From contig NZ_AP024884.1 in NCBI RefSeq assembly GCF_024346955.1, positions 434,001 through 498,000 on the forward strand: a DNA stretch of 64,000 nucleotides, in the 5' to 3' direction. The notes beneath the pieces were generated by a model. The model was not told the DNA's origin and did not search any database. It saw nothing but the letters and a program-made list of their open reading frames with translations. This document shows, piece after piece, positions 34,376 to 42,114 of the stretch (the first letter of the stretch is position 1; the number at the start of each line of letters is the position of its first letter). A program made the position numbers and the translations under genes. Source of the DNA: Vibrio mangrovi. Lineage in GTDB: Bacteria; Pseudomonadota; Gammaproteobacteria; Enterobacterales; Vibrionaceae.

Positions 34376-35002
34376 TTATGCCGCGAGAACTTTTTCCCAG
34401 AATGCTGACCAGCGCTCCGGACTGCCATAATACTGACTGATAATGACGGTTTGCCACTGGCCGTTTTTTTCAATAACCATTGACGGGAAACCACCGAGAC
34501 CAAACCGTTGCATCAACTGGCGTGTCATCTGAATTTCTGAGTCGACATCATTCTGTGCTGCTGCCATTGCCTGTTCCCACTGCTCAGGAGAAAAACCAAG
34601 CTGTCTGGCTATCTCTGCCAGTGTTTCTGGCTGATATACCGGTAAACCGGACTGATAATGTGCCCGTTGAATCTGTTTGAGCATCTTCAGGCCACATTGT
34701 GCCAGACGTTCTGCCGCAATAATGGCCTGAGCTGTGATGTAAGAATCCAGAACCAGTGCATCATTGCTGGCAACTTTCTTCACATATGTATCACCAAAAG
34801 GTTGACCAGTTTGTGTTTCGATATGTTTGTCAGCTTCAAGGATATGTTGACGAAAATCAGGACTGATAGGTGTTTTCTGGATCATACCACCCGGATGAAG
34901 TTGCAGGTGAACCTCTTCCATGTGATCAAACTGAGCGATGAGTTCGCTCGCACCATAACACCATCCGCACATCGGGTCGAAAATGTAGTGAACGTTGACC
35001 AT
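34376..35002 (-). CDS. DsbA-family protein (thioredoxin fold, CGWC active site)
   Basis: A 208-residue cytoplasmic thioredoxin-fold protein of the DsbA/FrnE-like family. The active site is CGWC in DPMCGWCYGASELI (about residues 12-15), followed by the helical insertion and the cis-proline segment GGFPSMVIEKNGQW. No signal peptide is present, unlike periplasmic DsbA, so it acts inside the cell as a disulphide reductase, isomerase or 2-hydroxychromene-isomerase-like protein. Single gene; start at ATG 35002. Substrate unknown. Confidence 0.87.
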   Translation of the reverse strand: MVNVHYIFDPMCGWCYGASELIAQFDHMEEVHLQLHPGGMIQKTPISPDFRQHILEADKHIETQTGQPFGDTYVKKVASNDALVLDSYITAQAIIAAERLAQCGLKMLKQIQRAHYQSGLPVYQPETLAEIARQLGFSPEQWEQAMAAAQNDVDSEIQMTRQLMQRFGLGGFPSMVIEKNGQWQTVIISQYYGSPERWSAFWEKVLAA

Positions 35003-35184
35003 TATATCTTTCTCTTAACAAGCTGAACAATTGATATGGTACAGTTTAGTTGTTGTGTTTGTCCGGATATATAGTCAATTAGTGACATCATTGTTGCTTA
35101 TTCCGGACATATGAGCTTGTCACTAAGCTGTAATTCTTTGTCAGTTCAGCTTTATAGAGAAACCATTTCTGGTCGATCATACGG

Positions 35185-35973
35185 CTAACGTTCGTCAAAA
35201 AAATCTTTATTGCGAATATACTTACTCATCAGATGATAGGAAAACGGGCGGATCAACCAACTGAGCAATGAGCGACCAAACCTGAGAAAGGTGGGTGTAT
35301 TTTCATAGATTCGGCCATTATAAAGCCACAGCAGTTTGCCGACATGCCAGTAAAGGAACGGAAATGGTGGTAAAAAGGTTACAATATCGATATCACAGCA
35401 GATACGATATGTCTTATGAGCGAGGGTATAATTCTGGTAAAAGCCCCAGCTTCCGACCGCCGGTTGACCGAAGGTCACAACCCGTTTGATACTTTTCGGT
35501 GTCCTGCGTTCCAGATAATCAGCCACGACACAAGCCAGAGCACCCCCGGATGAATGTCCGGTCAGCGCAACCCGCTTTCCCTGCTGAATTAGAGGTAATA
35601 AAGTTGTTTCCAGCCGCACCAGTACACTGACACCGAGTTTATCCTCATTCCGGCTTGGCTGGCTTTCCTGCTGGAGTAAATAGTGCAGGCCGGCATGGAT
35701 AGAATAGGGAAGTCCCAAAGGACGGCAATTTTTCATCCACACTGCCAGATTCAGAATCCAGTCACTCACAGAGTGAGAGCCTTTAAAGACAACCACCACT
35801 TCATCCTGTTTTTTGCTCCAGAGTACCCGAATCATAATTTTACCGTTTCTATCCCGGATAATTCGCTGTCCATTGGGATCGAAACCATAACGTGTATGCC
35901 TGAAGACTCGCGGATAGGCGAGTTTACAGAGTACGGCATAACGTTCGTACTGATATCGTTTGAGTGGTTTCAA
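35185..35973 (-). CDS. Lipase (class 3 family) protein
   Basis: A 262-residue alpha/beta hydrolase of the class 3 lipase family. The nucleophile elbow is GHSSGGALA; upstream VVVFKGSHSVSDW provides the oxyanion region; the acid is likely in CCDIDIVTFLPP and the histidine late in the chain (WHVGKLLW or YHLMSKY). The frame's only upstream start is TTG at 35973 and it is not preceded by a ribosome site; the next ATG is at residue 47 and would remove conserved N-terminal sequence, so TTG is kept with caution. No signal peptide is evident, suggesting intracellular or unusual export. Confidence 0.82.
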   Translation of the reverse strand: MKPLKRYQYERYAVLCKLAYPRVFRHTRYGFDPNGQRIIRDRNGKIMIRVLWSKKQDEVVVVFKGSHSVSDWILNLAVWMKNCRPLGLPYSIHAGLHYLLQQESQPSRNEDKLGVSVLVRLETTLLPLIQQGKRVALTGHSSGGALACVVADYLERRTPKSIKRVVTFGQPAVGSWGFYQNYTLAHKTYRICCDIDIVTFLPPFPFLYWHVGKLLWLYNGRIYENTPTFLRFGRSLLSWLIRPFSYHLMSKYIRNKDFFDER

Positions 35974-36103
35974 GCAGGTGACTATATATGACTGAGACTA
36001 TCTTGGCATTGTCGGAGATAAATATGAAATTTTGATGAAGGAACCTCGGGTTACAGCATGCCACTCATACGTCATCTTTGTTGACTCTGTTTAGGAATAT
36101 GTC

Positions 36104-36613
36104 ATGCCCAACTGGATCTCGTCCCTGATGCACGGGAATATTTCCCCTTTTCATCATGCCTCATCTTCTGCTGACCCGGCCTCGCATGCAGGGAAACCGG
36201 GAATTAGTGCCAAAGTAAATTCGGCTTCCCGGAATCAGATTGATCAGATTGAGGGTAAAATGGCTCAGATTACCGATCTGAAACAGCAGCTTTCGCTATT
36301 GATGACCAAGCGGAGTCTGCATTCACCCGATAGAATGATTCAAATGTTGTCGTCTCAGGCACATGAGCTGCACACCAAAACGCATTATCAGACGGAAAAT
36401 ATAGATACAATTCTGAAGCAGATGAAAAAAGGCAAGCTGGATACGCATAAAGCCGGTCCTCACCATGAGCTGGAGCAAAAGCTGGATATATTGCTACATG
36501 ACTGGGAATCGTTAAAAGACGAATATAAAAGTTATTCCGGTAGTAATCATCCCGCTGCGCCTTCTCAGACTCAGCCGGGTCAGCTCAGTCCATTGCGACA
36601 CTTTTTTGAATAG
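36104..36613 (+). CDS. Hypothetical protein with central coiled coil
   Basis: A 169-residue protein that I do not recognise. The N-terminal 45 residues are polar and low in hydrophobics (SPFHHASSSADPASHAG), the middle is a predicted coiled coil (QIDQIEGKMAQITDLKQQLSLLM, then MIQMLSSQAHELHTKT), and the C-terminal 30 are Pro/Gln/Ser rich (HPAAPSQTQPGQLSPL). There is no signal peptide or enzyme motif. The pattern suggests a scaffold, chaperone or secretion-associated protein, but that is speculation. It sits alone between the divergent lipase and cobB, with AGGAAT before the ATG. Confidence 0.65.
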   Translation: MPNWISSLMHGNISPFHHASSSADPASHAGKPGISAKVNSASRNQIDQIEGKMAQITDLKQQLSLLMTKRSLHSPDRMIQMLSSQAHELHTKTHYQTENIDTILKQMKKGKLDTHKAGPHHELEQKLDILLHDWESLKDEYKSYSGSNHPAAPSQTQPGQLSPLRHFFE

Positions 36614-36770
36614 CTGCAATGGCTCAGCCTCAGCTCTGCTTTGTGGTGTTTTGTCCTTTTTATGGGAAAAGATTTGTGGGAAAAGGCAGAAAATATATAA
36701 CTTTCTGATGATAAGGTCTGGGCACTTCTGCTATGGTTCTGTTTTCATTAAAAATCAGAGCTAAACCAAC

Positions 36771-38141
36771 ATGAATGCATTCTTAATTGGCGGAACCAGT
36801 AGCGGAAGCGGCAAGACAACCCTGACTTTAGGTTTACTTCGGGCATTTTGTCGCAGAGGTGCTTCCGTGCAGCCGTTCAAAGTTGGTCCGGACTATATTG
36901 ATACTGCATGGCACTCCAGAGTTTCGGGAACAATATCCAGAAATCTGGATGAATTTATGTTACCGAAAGAAACGCTATTCAATACCTTTTATCAACGTGT
37001 TTCACAGGTTGATGTTGCGATTATCGAAGGTGTCATGGGGTTATATGACGGTTATGGCACGGATCCGCATTATTGCAGTAGTGCCGGGATGGCCAGACAA
37101 CTGTCTTGCCCGGTGATTCTGGTTATTGACGGAAAGGCAGTATCAACATCCGCAGCAGCGACAGTTCTGGGATTTCAGCAGTTTGATCCGACCCTGAATA
37201 TTGCCGGAGTCATTCTGAATCAGGTGAACTCGGACAGCCATTTTGAACTGTTAAAAGAGGCTATTGAACGTTATACCCATATTCCGGTTATCGGACGTCT
37301 GCCCAAGATCAAAGAGATTGAGTTACCCTCCCGGCATCTGGGGCTGGTTACCGCCCATGAACAGGCCGCTTATGATGAAACCTGGGACCAGTTAGCCGAC
37401 CAGATCGAGCAACACATTGATTTGGATTTATTGCTTCAGGTGTCGGTGCTGCCGCCGGTCCCGAAAGTTAGTGACACTTTGTCTGTGGCGCTTGAAGGAC
37501 AGGGCAAAGGGCTGACTCTTGCGCTGGCTTATGATGAAGCATTTAATTTTTACTATCAGGATAATCTTGATCTGCTTGAAGCCAGTGGTCTTCGTATTGT
37601 TCGTTTTAGTCCTCTGCAGGATCGGGTTCTTCCGGACGCTGATCTGATCTATATCGGTGGTGGATTCCCTGAATTATATGCAGAGCAACTCTCAGCCAAT
37701 CAGCCAATGCTGGATGCATTGAAGCAGGCTCATGAACAGGGTGTTGCTATCTATGCTGAGTGTGGCGGTTTGATGTATTTAGGAGAAAGTCTGACCGATC
37801 AATCAGGGCAGCAGTACCGGATGAGTGGTATCTTTCAGGGGCATAGCAGCATGACAAAATCGCTGAAGAGATTCGGCTATTGTCAGGTTTCAGCGGATCA
37901 GGATGTATTGATTGCCGGTAAAGGTGATGTGATTCGGGGGCACGAGTTTCACTATTCAGAATTTACCACTGCACTTGAACCGGTTTTTACCTGCACAAAA
38001 GAGCGGGATGGCGTAATTTTACAGCGCTGGCAGGGAGGATATCAGGTCGGTAACACCCTTGCGAGTTATCTGCATGTTCACTTCGGACAGAATCCTGCAT
38101 TGCTACTGAACTGGCTACAGCGTGGACAGAATCGCGGATGA
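36771..38141 (+). CDS. cobB: Cobyrinic acid a,c-diamide synthase
   Basis: Glutamine-dependent amidation of cobyrinate (or hydrogenobyrinate) at the a and c positions in cobalamin synthesis. It has 456 residues with the two CobB/CbiA domains: an N-terminal dethiobiotin-synthetase-like ATPase (GGTSSGSGKTTLTLGLLRA, P-loop about 8-18; GPDYIDTAWH) and a C-terminal class I glutamine amidotransferase-like domain (IYAECGGLMYLGESL with the active cysteine, and C-terminal HFHYSEF/LHVHFGQNP). Its stop overlaps the cbiB start by four bases. No cobalamin riboswitch boxes are seen in the 155-base leader. Confidence 0.95.
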   Translation: MNAFLIGGTSSGSGKTTLTLGLLRAFCRRGASVQPFKVGPDYIDTAWHSRVSGTISRNLDEFMLPKETLFNTFYQRVSQVDVAIIEGVMGLYDGYGTDPHYCSSAGMARQLSCPVILVIDGKAVSTSAAATVLGFQQFDPTLNIAGVILNQVNSDSHFELLKEAIERYTHIPVIGRLPKIKEIELPSRHLGLVTAHEQAAYDETWDQLADQIEQHIDLDLLLQVSVLPPVPKVSDTLSVALEGQGKGLTLALAYDEAFNFYYQDNLDLLEASGLRIVRFSPLQDRVLPDADLIYIGGGFPELYAEQLSANQPMLDALKQAHEQGVAIYAECGGLMYLGESLTDQSGQQYRMSGIFQGHSSMTKSLKRFGYCQVSADQDVLIAGKGDVIRGHEFHYSEFTTALEPVFTCTKERDGVILQRWQGGYQVGNTLASYLHVHFGQNPALLLNWLQRGQNRG

Positions 38142-39094
38142 GTCTGTTTATATATTGCTGTGCCTTTGTTCTTGATCTGATACTCGGAGATCCGCCGCAC
38201 TGGCCTCATCCGATTCGATGGATTGGGACGGCTATCTCCCGGACGGAAAAAGTCATTCGCCGACTGAGTCGTGATGAGCGCTGGCTTTATACCGGTGGTG
38301 CTGTGCTATGGATTGTGATTGTAGCAATGAGCTGGGGAGTAACCTGGCTGATTGTGGAAACAGCCAGTACTGTTCACCTCTGGCTGGGGGAAATAATCAC
38401 CTTGTGGCTGGCTTATACGATATTTGCCGGTCGTTGTCTGGCTGATTGTGCCAACGTGGTATATCAGGCTCAGGGGCTGGGGAATATTGAAGAAAGCCGT
38501 TTACAGTTATCTTATATTGTCGGGCGGGATACCCGGAGTCTTGATGATACTCAGATCTCCCGGGCTGTCGTTGAAACTGTCGCAGAGAATGCCGTTGATG
38601 GTGTCATTGCACCGATGTTCTATCTGTTTCTTGGAGGTGTTCCACTGGCGATGGCATATAAGGCTATCAATACGTTGGATTCGATGGTCGGCTATAAAAA
38701 TGAAAAATACCGGGCACTGGGTTATGTTTCTGCCAGGATGGATGACTTAGCCAACTGGTTACCGGCCCGTCTGAGCTGGGTGCTCTTCTCTCTGGCGGCC
38801 CTATTGTTACGTTATGACGCGAAGTCTGCTTTAACCATCGGCTGGCGGGATCGTTATCAACATAAAAGTCCCAACTGTGCGTGGCCGGAAGCCTCTGTGG
38901 CCGGAGCTCTGGGGATACAACTGGGAGGGCCGAATGATTATTTTGGTCAACGGGTGGAAAAGCCCTGGATTGGTGACAATAAACGTCCGCTTGAACGGGA
39001 TGATATCCAGCGCACGATCCGGCTGATGTATCTTGCGTCGATACTGGCACTATTTGTTTACTCCGGTGTATGCTTAATGATAGGTATATGCTGA
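38138..39094 (+). CDS. cbiB: Adenosylcobinamide-phosphate synthase
   Basis: Integral membrane enzyme joining aminopropanol phosphate to adenosylcobyric acid. It has 318 residues with several membrane segments. Family blocks are DLILGDPPHWPHPIRWIG at the N-terminus, YIVGRDTRSLDDTQISRA, AVVETVAENAVDGVIAPMFY, the KAINTLDSMVGYKNE segment and SPNCAWPEASVAGALG. It overlaps cobB by ATGA, so the two are translationally coupled. The downstream NUDIX frame overlaps the end of cbiB only if its earliest start were used. Confidence 0.95.
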   Translation: MSLFIYCCAFVLDLILGDPPHWPHPIRWIGTAISRTEKVIRRLSRDERWLYTGGAVLWIVIVAMSWGVTWLIVETASTVHLWLGEIITLWLAYTIFAGRCLADCANVVYQAQGLGNIEESRLQLSYIVGRDTRSLDDTQISRAVVETVAENAVDGVIAPMFYLFLGGVPLAMAYKAINTLDSMVGYKNEKYRALGYVSARMDDLANWLPARLSWVLFSLAALLLRYDAKSALTIGWRDRYQHKSPNCAWPEASVAGALGIQLGGPNDYFGQRVEKPWIGDNKRPLERDDIQRTIRLMYLASILALFVYSGVCLMIGIC

Positions 39095-39141
39095 ACCATG
39101 GTTGTGTGCCAGTGCATATCGATTTATCCGGAAAGAGGAAC

Positions 39142-39552
39142 ATGATGATGCAAGTTCATGAATGTGTATCTTTTTTATTGGTAGAAGATGAGCAGGTACT
39201 ACTGGAAAAACGTTCGAAGTTTAAAGAGTGCGATCCTGAGATTATCGCTATTCCTGGTGGTCATATTGAACAGGGTGAGTCTCAGCAGGAAGCTCTGTTG
39301 CGCGAGATTCAGGAAGAACTGGGAGTGATCCCGAAAAGCTATAGCTATTTGTGTTCTCTTTATCATCCGACGACTGAACTACAACTGCTGCATTATTATG
39401 TCGTAAGCAAGTGGGATGGGGATATCTCATCTTTTGAGGCTGATGAAGTCTTTTGGTGTGAATTATCGGAAGCTCAGGTCGATACACTGGCAGACAAAGT
39501 TGCTATGTCTGAATACCATCGTTTAAAAGGTAACCCGGCACTACAATTCTGA
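39142..39552 (+). CDS. NUDIX hydrolase
   Basis: About 136 residues from ATG 39142; three ATG codons stand in tandem (39142, 39145, 39148) behind GAGGAA, so 39145 is also likely. The upstream in-frame ATG at 39070 lies inside cbiB and is rejected. The NUDIX box is GGHIEQGESQQEALLREIQEELG, exactly fitting the consensus with catalytic glutamates in REIQEE. Substrate is undetermined; a house-cleaning role on nucleotide derivatives is usual. It follows cbiB closely and may be read from the same transcript. Confidence 0.87.
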   Translation: MMMQVHECVSFLLVEDEQVLLEKRSKFKECDPEIIAIPGGHIEQGESQQEALLREIQEELGVIPKSYSYLCSLYHPTTELQLLHYYVVSKWDGDISSFEADEVFWCELSEAQVDTLADKVAMSEYHRLKGNPALQF

Positions 39553-39601
39553 CAGGTATGCTGATCAGTCACTTTCTTTACCTATCTCCTGAGTAGATAA
39601 A

Positions 39602-39627
39602 AAAACGGAAACCAAGGTTTCCGTTTT
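39602..39627. terminator. Bidirectional terminator between NUDIX gene and peroxiredoxin gene
   Basis: AAAACGGAAA (39602-39611) pairs perfectly with TTTCCGTTTT (39618-39627). A and T tracts at both ends allow termination on either strand for the two converging genes. Confidence 0.85.
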
Positions 39628-39642
39628 GGTGTCGGTAATTGC

Positions 39643-40116
39643 TTACAGGCTGGCGAGGATAGTTTCAGCTTTGCTGACTTCAAATGATTTCGGTTCTTCA
39701 ATGTTTAATTGAGTGACAACACCGTCGTCAATGATCATTGCATAACGCTGAGAGCGGATGCCGCCGAATTTATCGGTATCCATTTCCAGTCCAAGTGCTT
39801 TGGTGAAACTTGCATCACCGTCAGCCAGCATCATTATTTCCGAAGCATTCTGGGCTTCACCCCATGCTTTCATCACAAATGCATCGTTCACCGAAACACA
39901 CGCGATGATATCGATTCCTTTTGCTTTTAACTGATCGGCCAGAACAACATAGCCGGGCAGGTGAGCTTCAGAACAGGTTGGCGTAAATGCGCCGGGAACG
40001 GCAAATAAAACCGCTTTTTTACCGGCAAAGAGTTCGCTGATCTGGTGATTTACCATACCATCTTTTGTGAGCTGACTTAACGTTGCGGCAGGGAGTTTCT
40101 GACCTTGTTCGATCAT
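39643..40116 (-). CDS. Peroxiredoxin, Prx5-like
   Basis: Thiol peroxidase of the 1-Cys/atypical 2-Cys Prx5 class, 157 residues. The peroxidatic cysteine is in PGAFTPTCSEAHLPGY (about residue 48), preceded by KKAVLFAVPGAFTP; the arginine contact is in GGIRSQRYAMIIDDG. No fused glutaredoxin domain, unlike Haemophilus Prx5. It detoxifies hydrogen peroxide or organic peroxides, probably with a glutaredoxin or thioredoxin partner. AAGGA lies upstream of the ATG. Single gene. Confidence 0.93.
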   Translation of the reverse strand: MIEQGQKLPAATLSQLTKDGMVNHQISELFAGKKAVLFAVPGAFTPTCSEAHLPGYVVLADQLKAKGIDIIACVSVNDAFVMKAWGEAQNASEIMMLADGDASFTKALGLEMDTDKFGGIRSQRYAMIIDDGVVTQLNIEEPKSFEVSKAETILASL

Positions 40117-40283
40117 TATGCATTCCTTTTTATTTAGATGAGAACCTCAATGAGTCTAGCCTGAAATCGAATGAATAAAAACATAAAAATATTAGGGAAT
40201 TAGTAGCCGGAGAGAAAACAAACGTACAGGAGTTACGCCAAAGAGCGGCAATGGAATCATCTGGTGGAGTGGTGGTAGAAAAT

Positions 40284-40308
40284 AAAACCCACATCAATGT
40301 GGGCTTTA
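40284..40308 (-). terminator. Terminator after the minus-strand coiled-coil gene
   Basis: On the minus strand CCCACAT and ATGTGGG (40288-40294 and 40297-40303) pair in a tight hairpin followed by TTTTAT. Confidence 0.8.
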
Positions 40309-40321
40309 TGATATTCAGGTG

Positions 40322-40639
40322 TTATTTTTTACCCTGAGTCTGAAGCTTGTCCTGCTCGGTTAAATCTTTAATCCGACGGCTCATTTCCCGACGTTCTTTT
40401 GAGATTTCAGCACTCTTGATGATATGGTCATCAACCCGGTCTTCGTAGTCTGATTTCATGTTTTTCACAATGGCGACAAACTCGTCATGTGTCATGTCGG
40501 GTTTGATGTAATCCAGCAGGTTCTCAAGCAAGTCAACCCGTTTACGGTTGTCACGAACCTTCTTCTCATTATCAATTAATTCCCGTTTTAGTTTATTTTT
40601 ACGGCGTGCTAGCGAGACAATTTCAAATACGCTGCTCAT
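40322..40639 (-). CDS. Conserved hypothetical coiled-coil protein
   Basis: A 105-residue highly charged cytoplasmic protein, almost entirely helical: FEIVSLARRKNKLKRELIDNEKKVRDNRKRV followed by another helix with RDEEVIDDHI-type charge. No domain or motif known to me applies. It has its own AGGAAAG ribosome site and a terminator, so it is a single gene that looks real. It may be a Vibrio-lineage protein of unknown function. Confidence 0.75.
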   Translation of the reverse strand: MSSVFEIVSLARRKNKLKRELIDNEKKVRDNRKRVDLLENLLDYIKPDMTHDEFVAIVKNMKSDYEDRVDDHIIKSAEISKERREMSRRIKDLTEQDKLQTQGKK

Positions 40640-40862
40640 CGGTTTCTTTCCTATTGTTTTATCAAATGGGTATATCAGGAATTAAATCATATCCCTCGTC
40701 TCCGGAACAGCCCTGAGATCAATCAAAAGTCGGTTTATCCTCTGAATTCTGCCCGAGTGGGTTCCACATAGGTCTCATCGGGCGTTCCCTGTTTAACATG
40801 ATTTATTTTCTTGGTCAGTCACTATATGATAATGACATTCCTATTATCACTCATCAAAAGAC

Positions 40863-41060
40863 ATGTCATTATCAGAGATTATTGTTCCACAAATTTCTGT
40901 GGTACCAACTGAAGATCAGCGTCAGGATAAGCTTAGAAAAGCATATATCGCATCGAGAAAAGCGTGTAGTCTCACGGATATAGAACTAAATCGGTCACGG
41001 GTACTTGTGATTGATGAACATGGTCGTGTTGTTAAATGTGCTTTTGCTGTTGAACATTGA
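40863..41060 (+). CDS. Small hypothetical protein (65 aa)
   Basis: A 65-residue frame with a natural protein composition (QDKLRKAYIASRKACSLTDIELNRSRVLVIDEHGRVVKCAFAVEH): a charged helix then a beta hairpin. The ribosome site is weak (AAAAG). It lies 40 bases before yceH on the same strand and could be its first operon member. The alternative frame at 40798-40983 overlaps out of phase and looks like chance. Upstream, GCCCGA/TCGGGC with an inner GTGG/CCAC hairpin (40751-40783) may be a leader structure. Confidence 0.45.
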   Translation: MSLSEIIVPQISVVPTEDQRQDKLRKAYIASRKACSLTDIELNRSRVLVIDEHGRVVKCAFAVEH

Positions 41061-41102
41061 ATTGTACCGGATCCGGTAGAAGATAGATTTGAGGAAAGTG
41101 TG

Positions 41103-41750
41103 ATGAAGTATGAACTCAGTGAGCATGAAGCTCGGATTATCGGAAGTTTAATTGAAAAATCGGTTACAACACCGGATTACTATCCGCTGAGTCTCAATAG
41201 TCTGATGACTGCCTGTAATCAGAAAAGTAACCGGGAGCCGGTGATGAACCTGTCCGAATCTCAGGTTCTTGAAGTGGTTGAAAATTTGATCTCCCGGCGG
41301 TTGGTCAGTGATGAAAGTGGTTTCAACAGCCGAACCAGTAAATATCAACACCGTTTTTGCAATACAGAGTTTGGTGATTTGCAACTGACAGAACAGGAAC
41401 TCGGGATCATTTGCTGTCTGATGTTGCGTGGTCCGCAAACTCCGGGGGAATTGCGGACCAGAACCAATCGCCTGTGTACTCTGCAGGATGTAAAGGCCGC
41501 GGAGAATGTGCTGGAAGTGTTGATTGAAAAAGAATTGGTTGCCAAACTGCCACGTGAGCCCGGTAAACGGGAGATCCGCTACCGGCAGACATTTACGTCT
41601 TACGAAGCGAGTGAATATACTGAAGATTCAGTAGTTGGTATGTCAGCACAACCGGATCGACTCGAAGCTCTGGAACAGGAAGTTGAAGAGTTAAAACAAG
41701 AAGTACAGTTACTGAAAGCACAGTTGGATGAATTACGTTCTTCCCTTTGA
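41103..41750 (+). CDS. yceH: DUF480 family protein YceH
   Basis: A 215-residue protein of the UPF0502/YceH family, unknown function, folding as tandem winged-helix domains. Characteristic residues are LSEHEARIIGSLIEKSVTTPDYYPLSLNSL at the start, ACNQKSNREPVMN, RGPQTPGELRTRTNRL and a C-terminal coiled coil with SALE-type repeats (LEQEVEELKQEVQLLKAQLDELR). ATG 41103 is six bases after GAGGAA; a GTG at 41100 is rejected. The GIY-YIG gene follows after 9 bases, without its own ribosome site, so translational coupling is likely. Confidence 0.92.
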   Translation: MKYELSEHEARIIGSLIEKSVTTPDYYPLSLNSLMTACNQKSNREPVMNLSESQVLEVVENLISRRLVSDESGFNSRTSKYQHRFCNTEFGDLQLTEQELGIICCLMLRGPQTPGELRTRTNRLCTLQDVKAAENVLEVLIEKELVAKLPREPGKREIRYRQTFTSYEASEYTEDSVVGMSAQPDRLEALEQEVEELKQEVQLLKAQLDELRSSL

Positions 41751-41759
41751 CGGTATCAA

Positions 41760-42050
41760 ATGACCTTCGAACATCAGGCTGAGTGGTGGATCTATTTTGT
41801 CAGAACACCACAGAATGCACTCTATTGTGGTATTACGACAGATATAACACGACGCTTCCGGCAACATCAGTGTGGGCAGGGAGCTAAAGCGCTACGGGGA
41901 AAGTCTCCGCTACAGCTTGTCTGGAGTCATCCGGTCGGGACTCATCGGGAAGCTTTGCAGATGGAAGCCCGGGTGAAACGTCTTTCTAAAGTCCGGAAAG
42001 AAAAAATAGTGATCAAAAATTTATTACCGTCGCAAATTTTTGATCACTAA
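41760..42050 (+). CDS. yhbQ: GIY-YIG nuclease-fold protein (YhbQ/UPF0213)
   Basis: A 96-residue single-domain member of the GIY-YIG superfamily of UPF0213 type. The motif is WWIYFVRTPQNALYCGIT (aberrant GIY with tyrosine, CGIT for YIG), the conserved arginine in DITRRFRQHQCG and an ending with KVRKEKIVI. Such small proteins have reported DNA-cleaving activity in some species, biological role unsettled. It overlaps yceH transcription with a 9-base gap and a downstream AT-rich gap. Confidence 0.9.
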   Translation: MTFEHQAEWWIYFVRTPQNALYCGITTDITRRFRQHQCGQGAKALRGKSPLQLVWSHPVGTHREALQMEARVKRLSKVRKEKIVIKNLLPSQIFDH

Positions 42051-42114
42051 AGTGAATAACCGTCAGGAACGTTCATTTTGTACTAATCTTAGTCTTGATC
42101 ACTTATGAGATAAG

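Noticed and set aside
34059..36613. Integrative island at the tRNA-Leu/Cys locus
   Set aside because: No integrase, no direct repeat of the tRNA 3' end and no change in gene character downstream.
36614..36770. Cobalamin riboswitch before cobB
   Set aside because: No B12 box or characteristic flanking helices could be seen in the 155-base leader.
40798..40983. 61-codon plus-strand frame before yceH
   Set aside because: It overlaps the better 65-residue frame, and its composition (His/Tyr/Ile rich) looks like chance.
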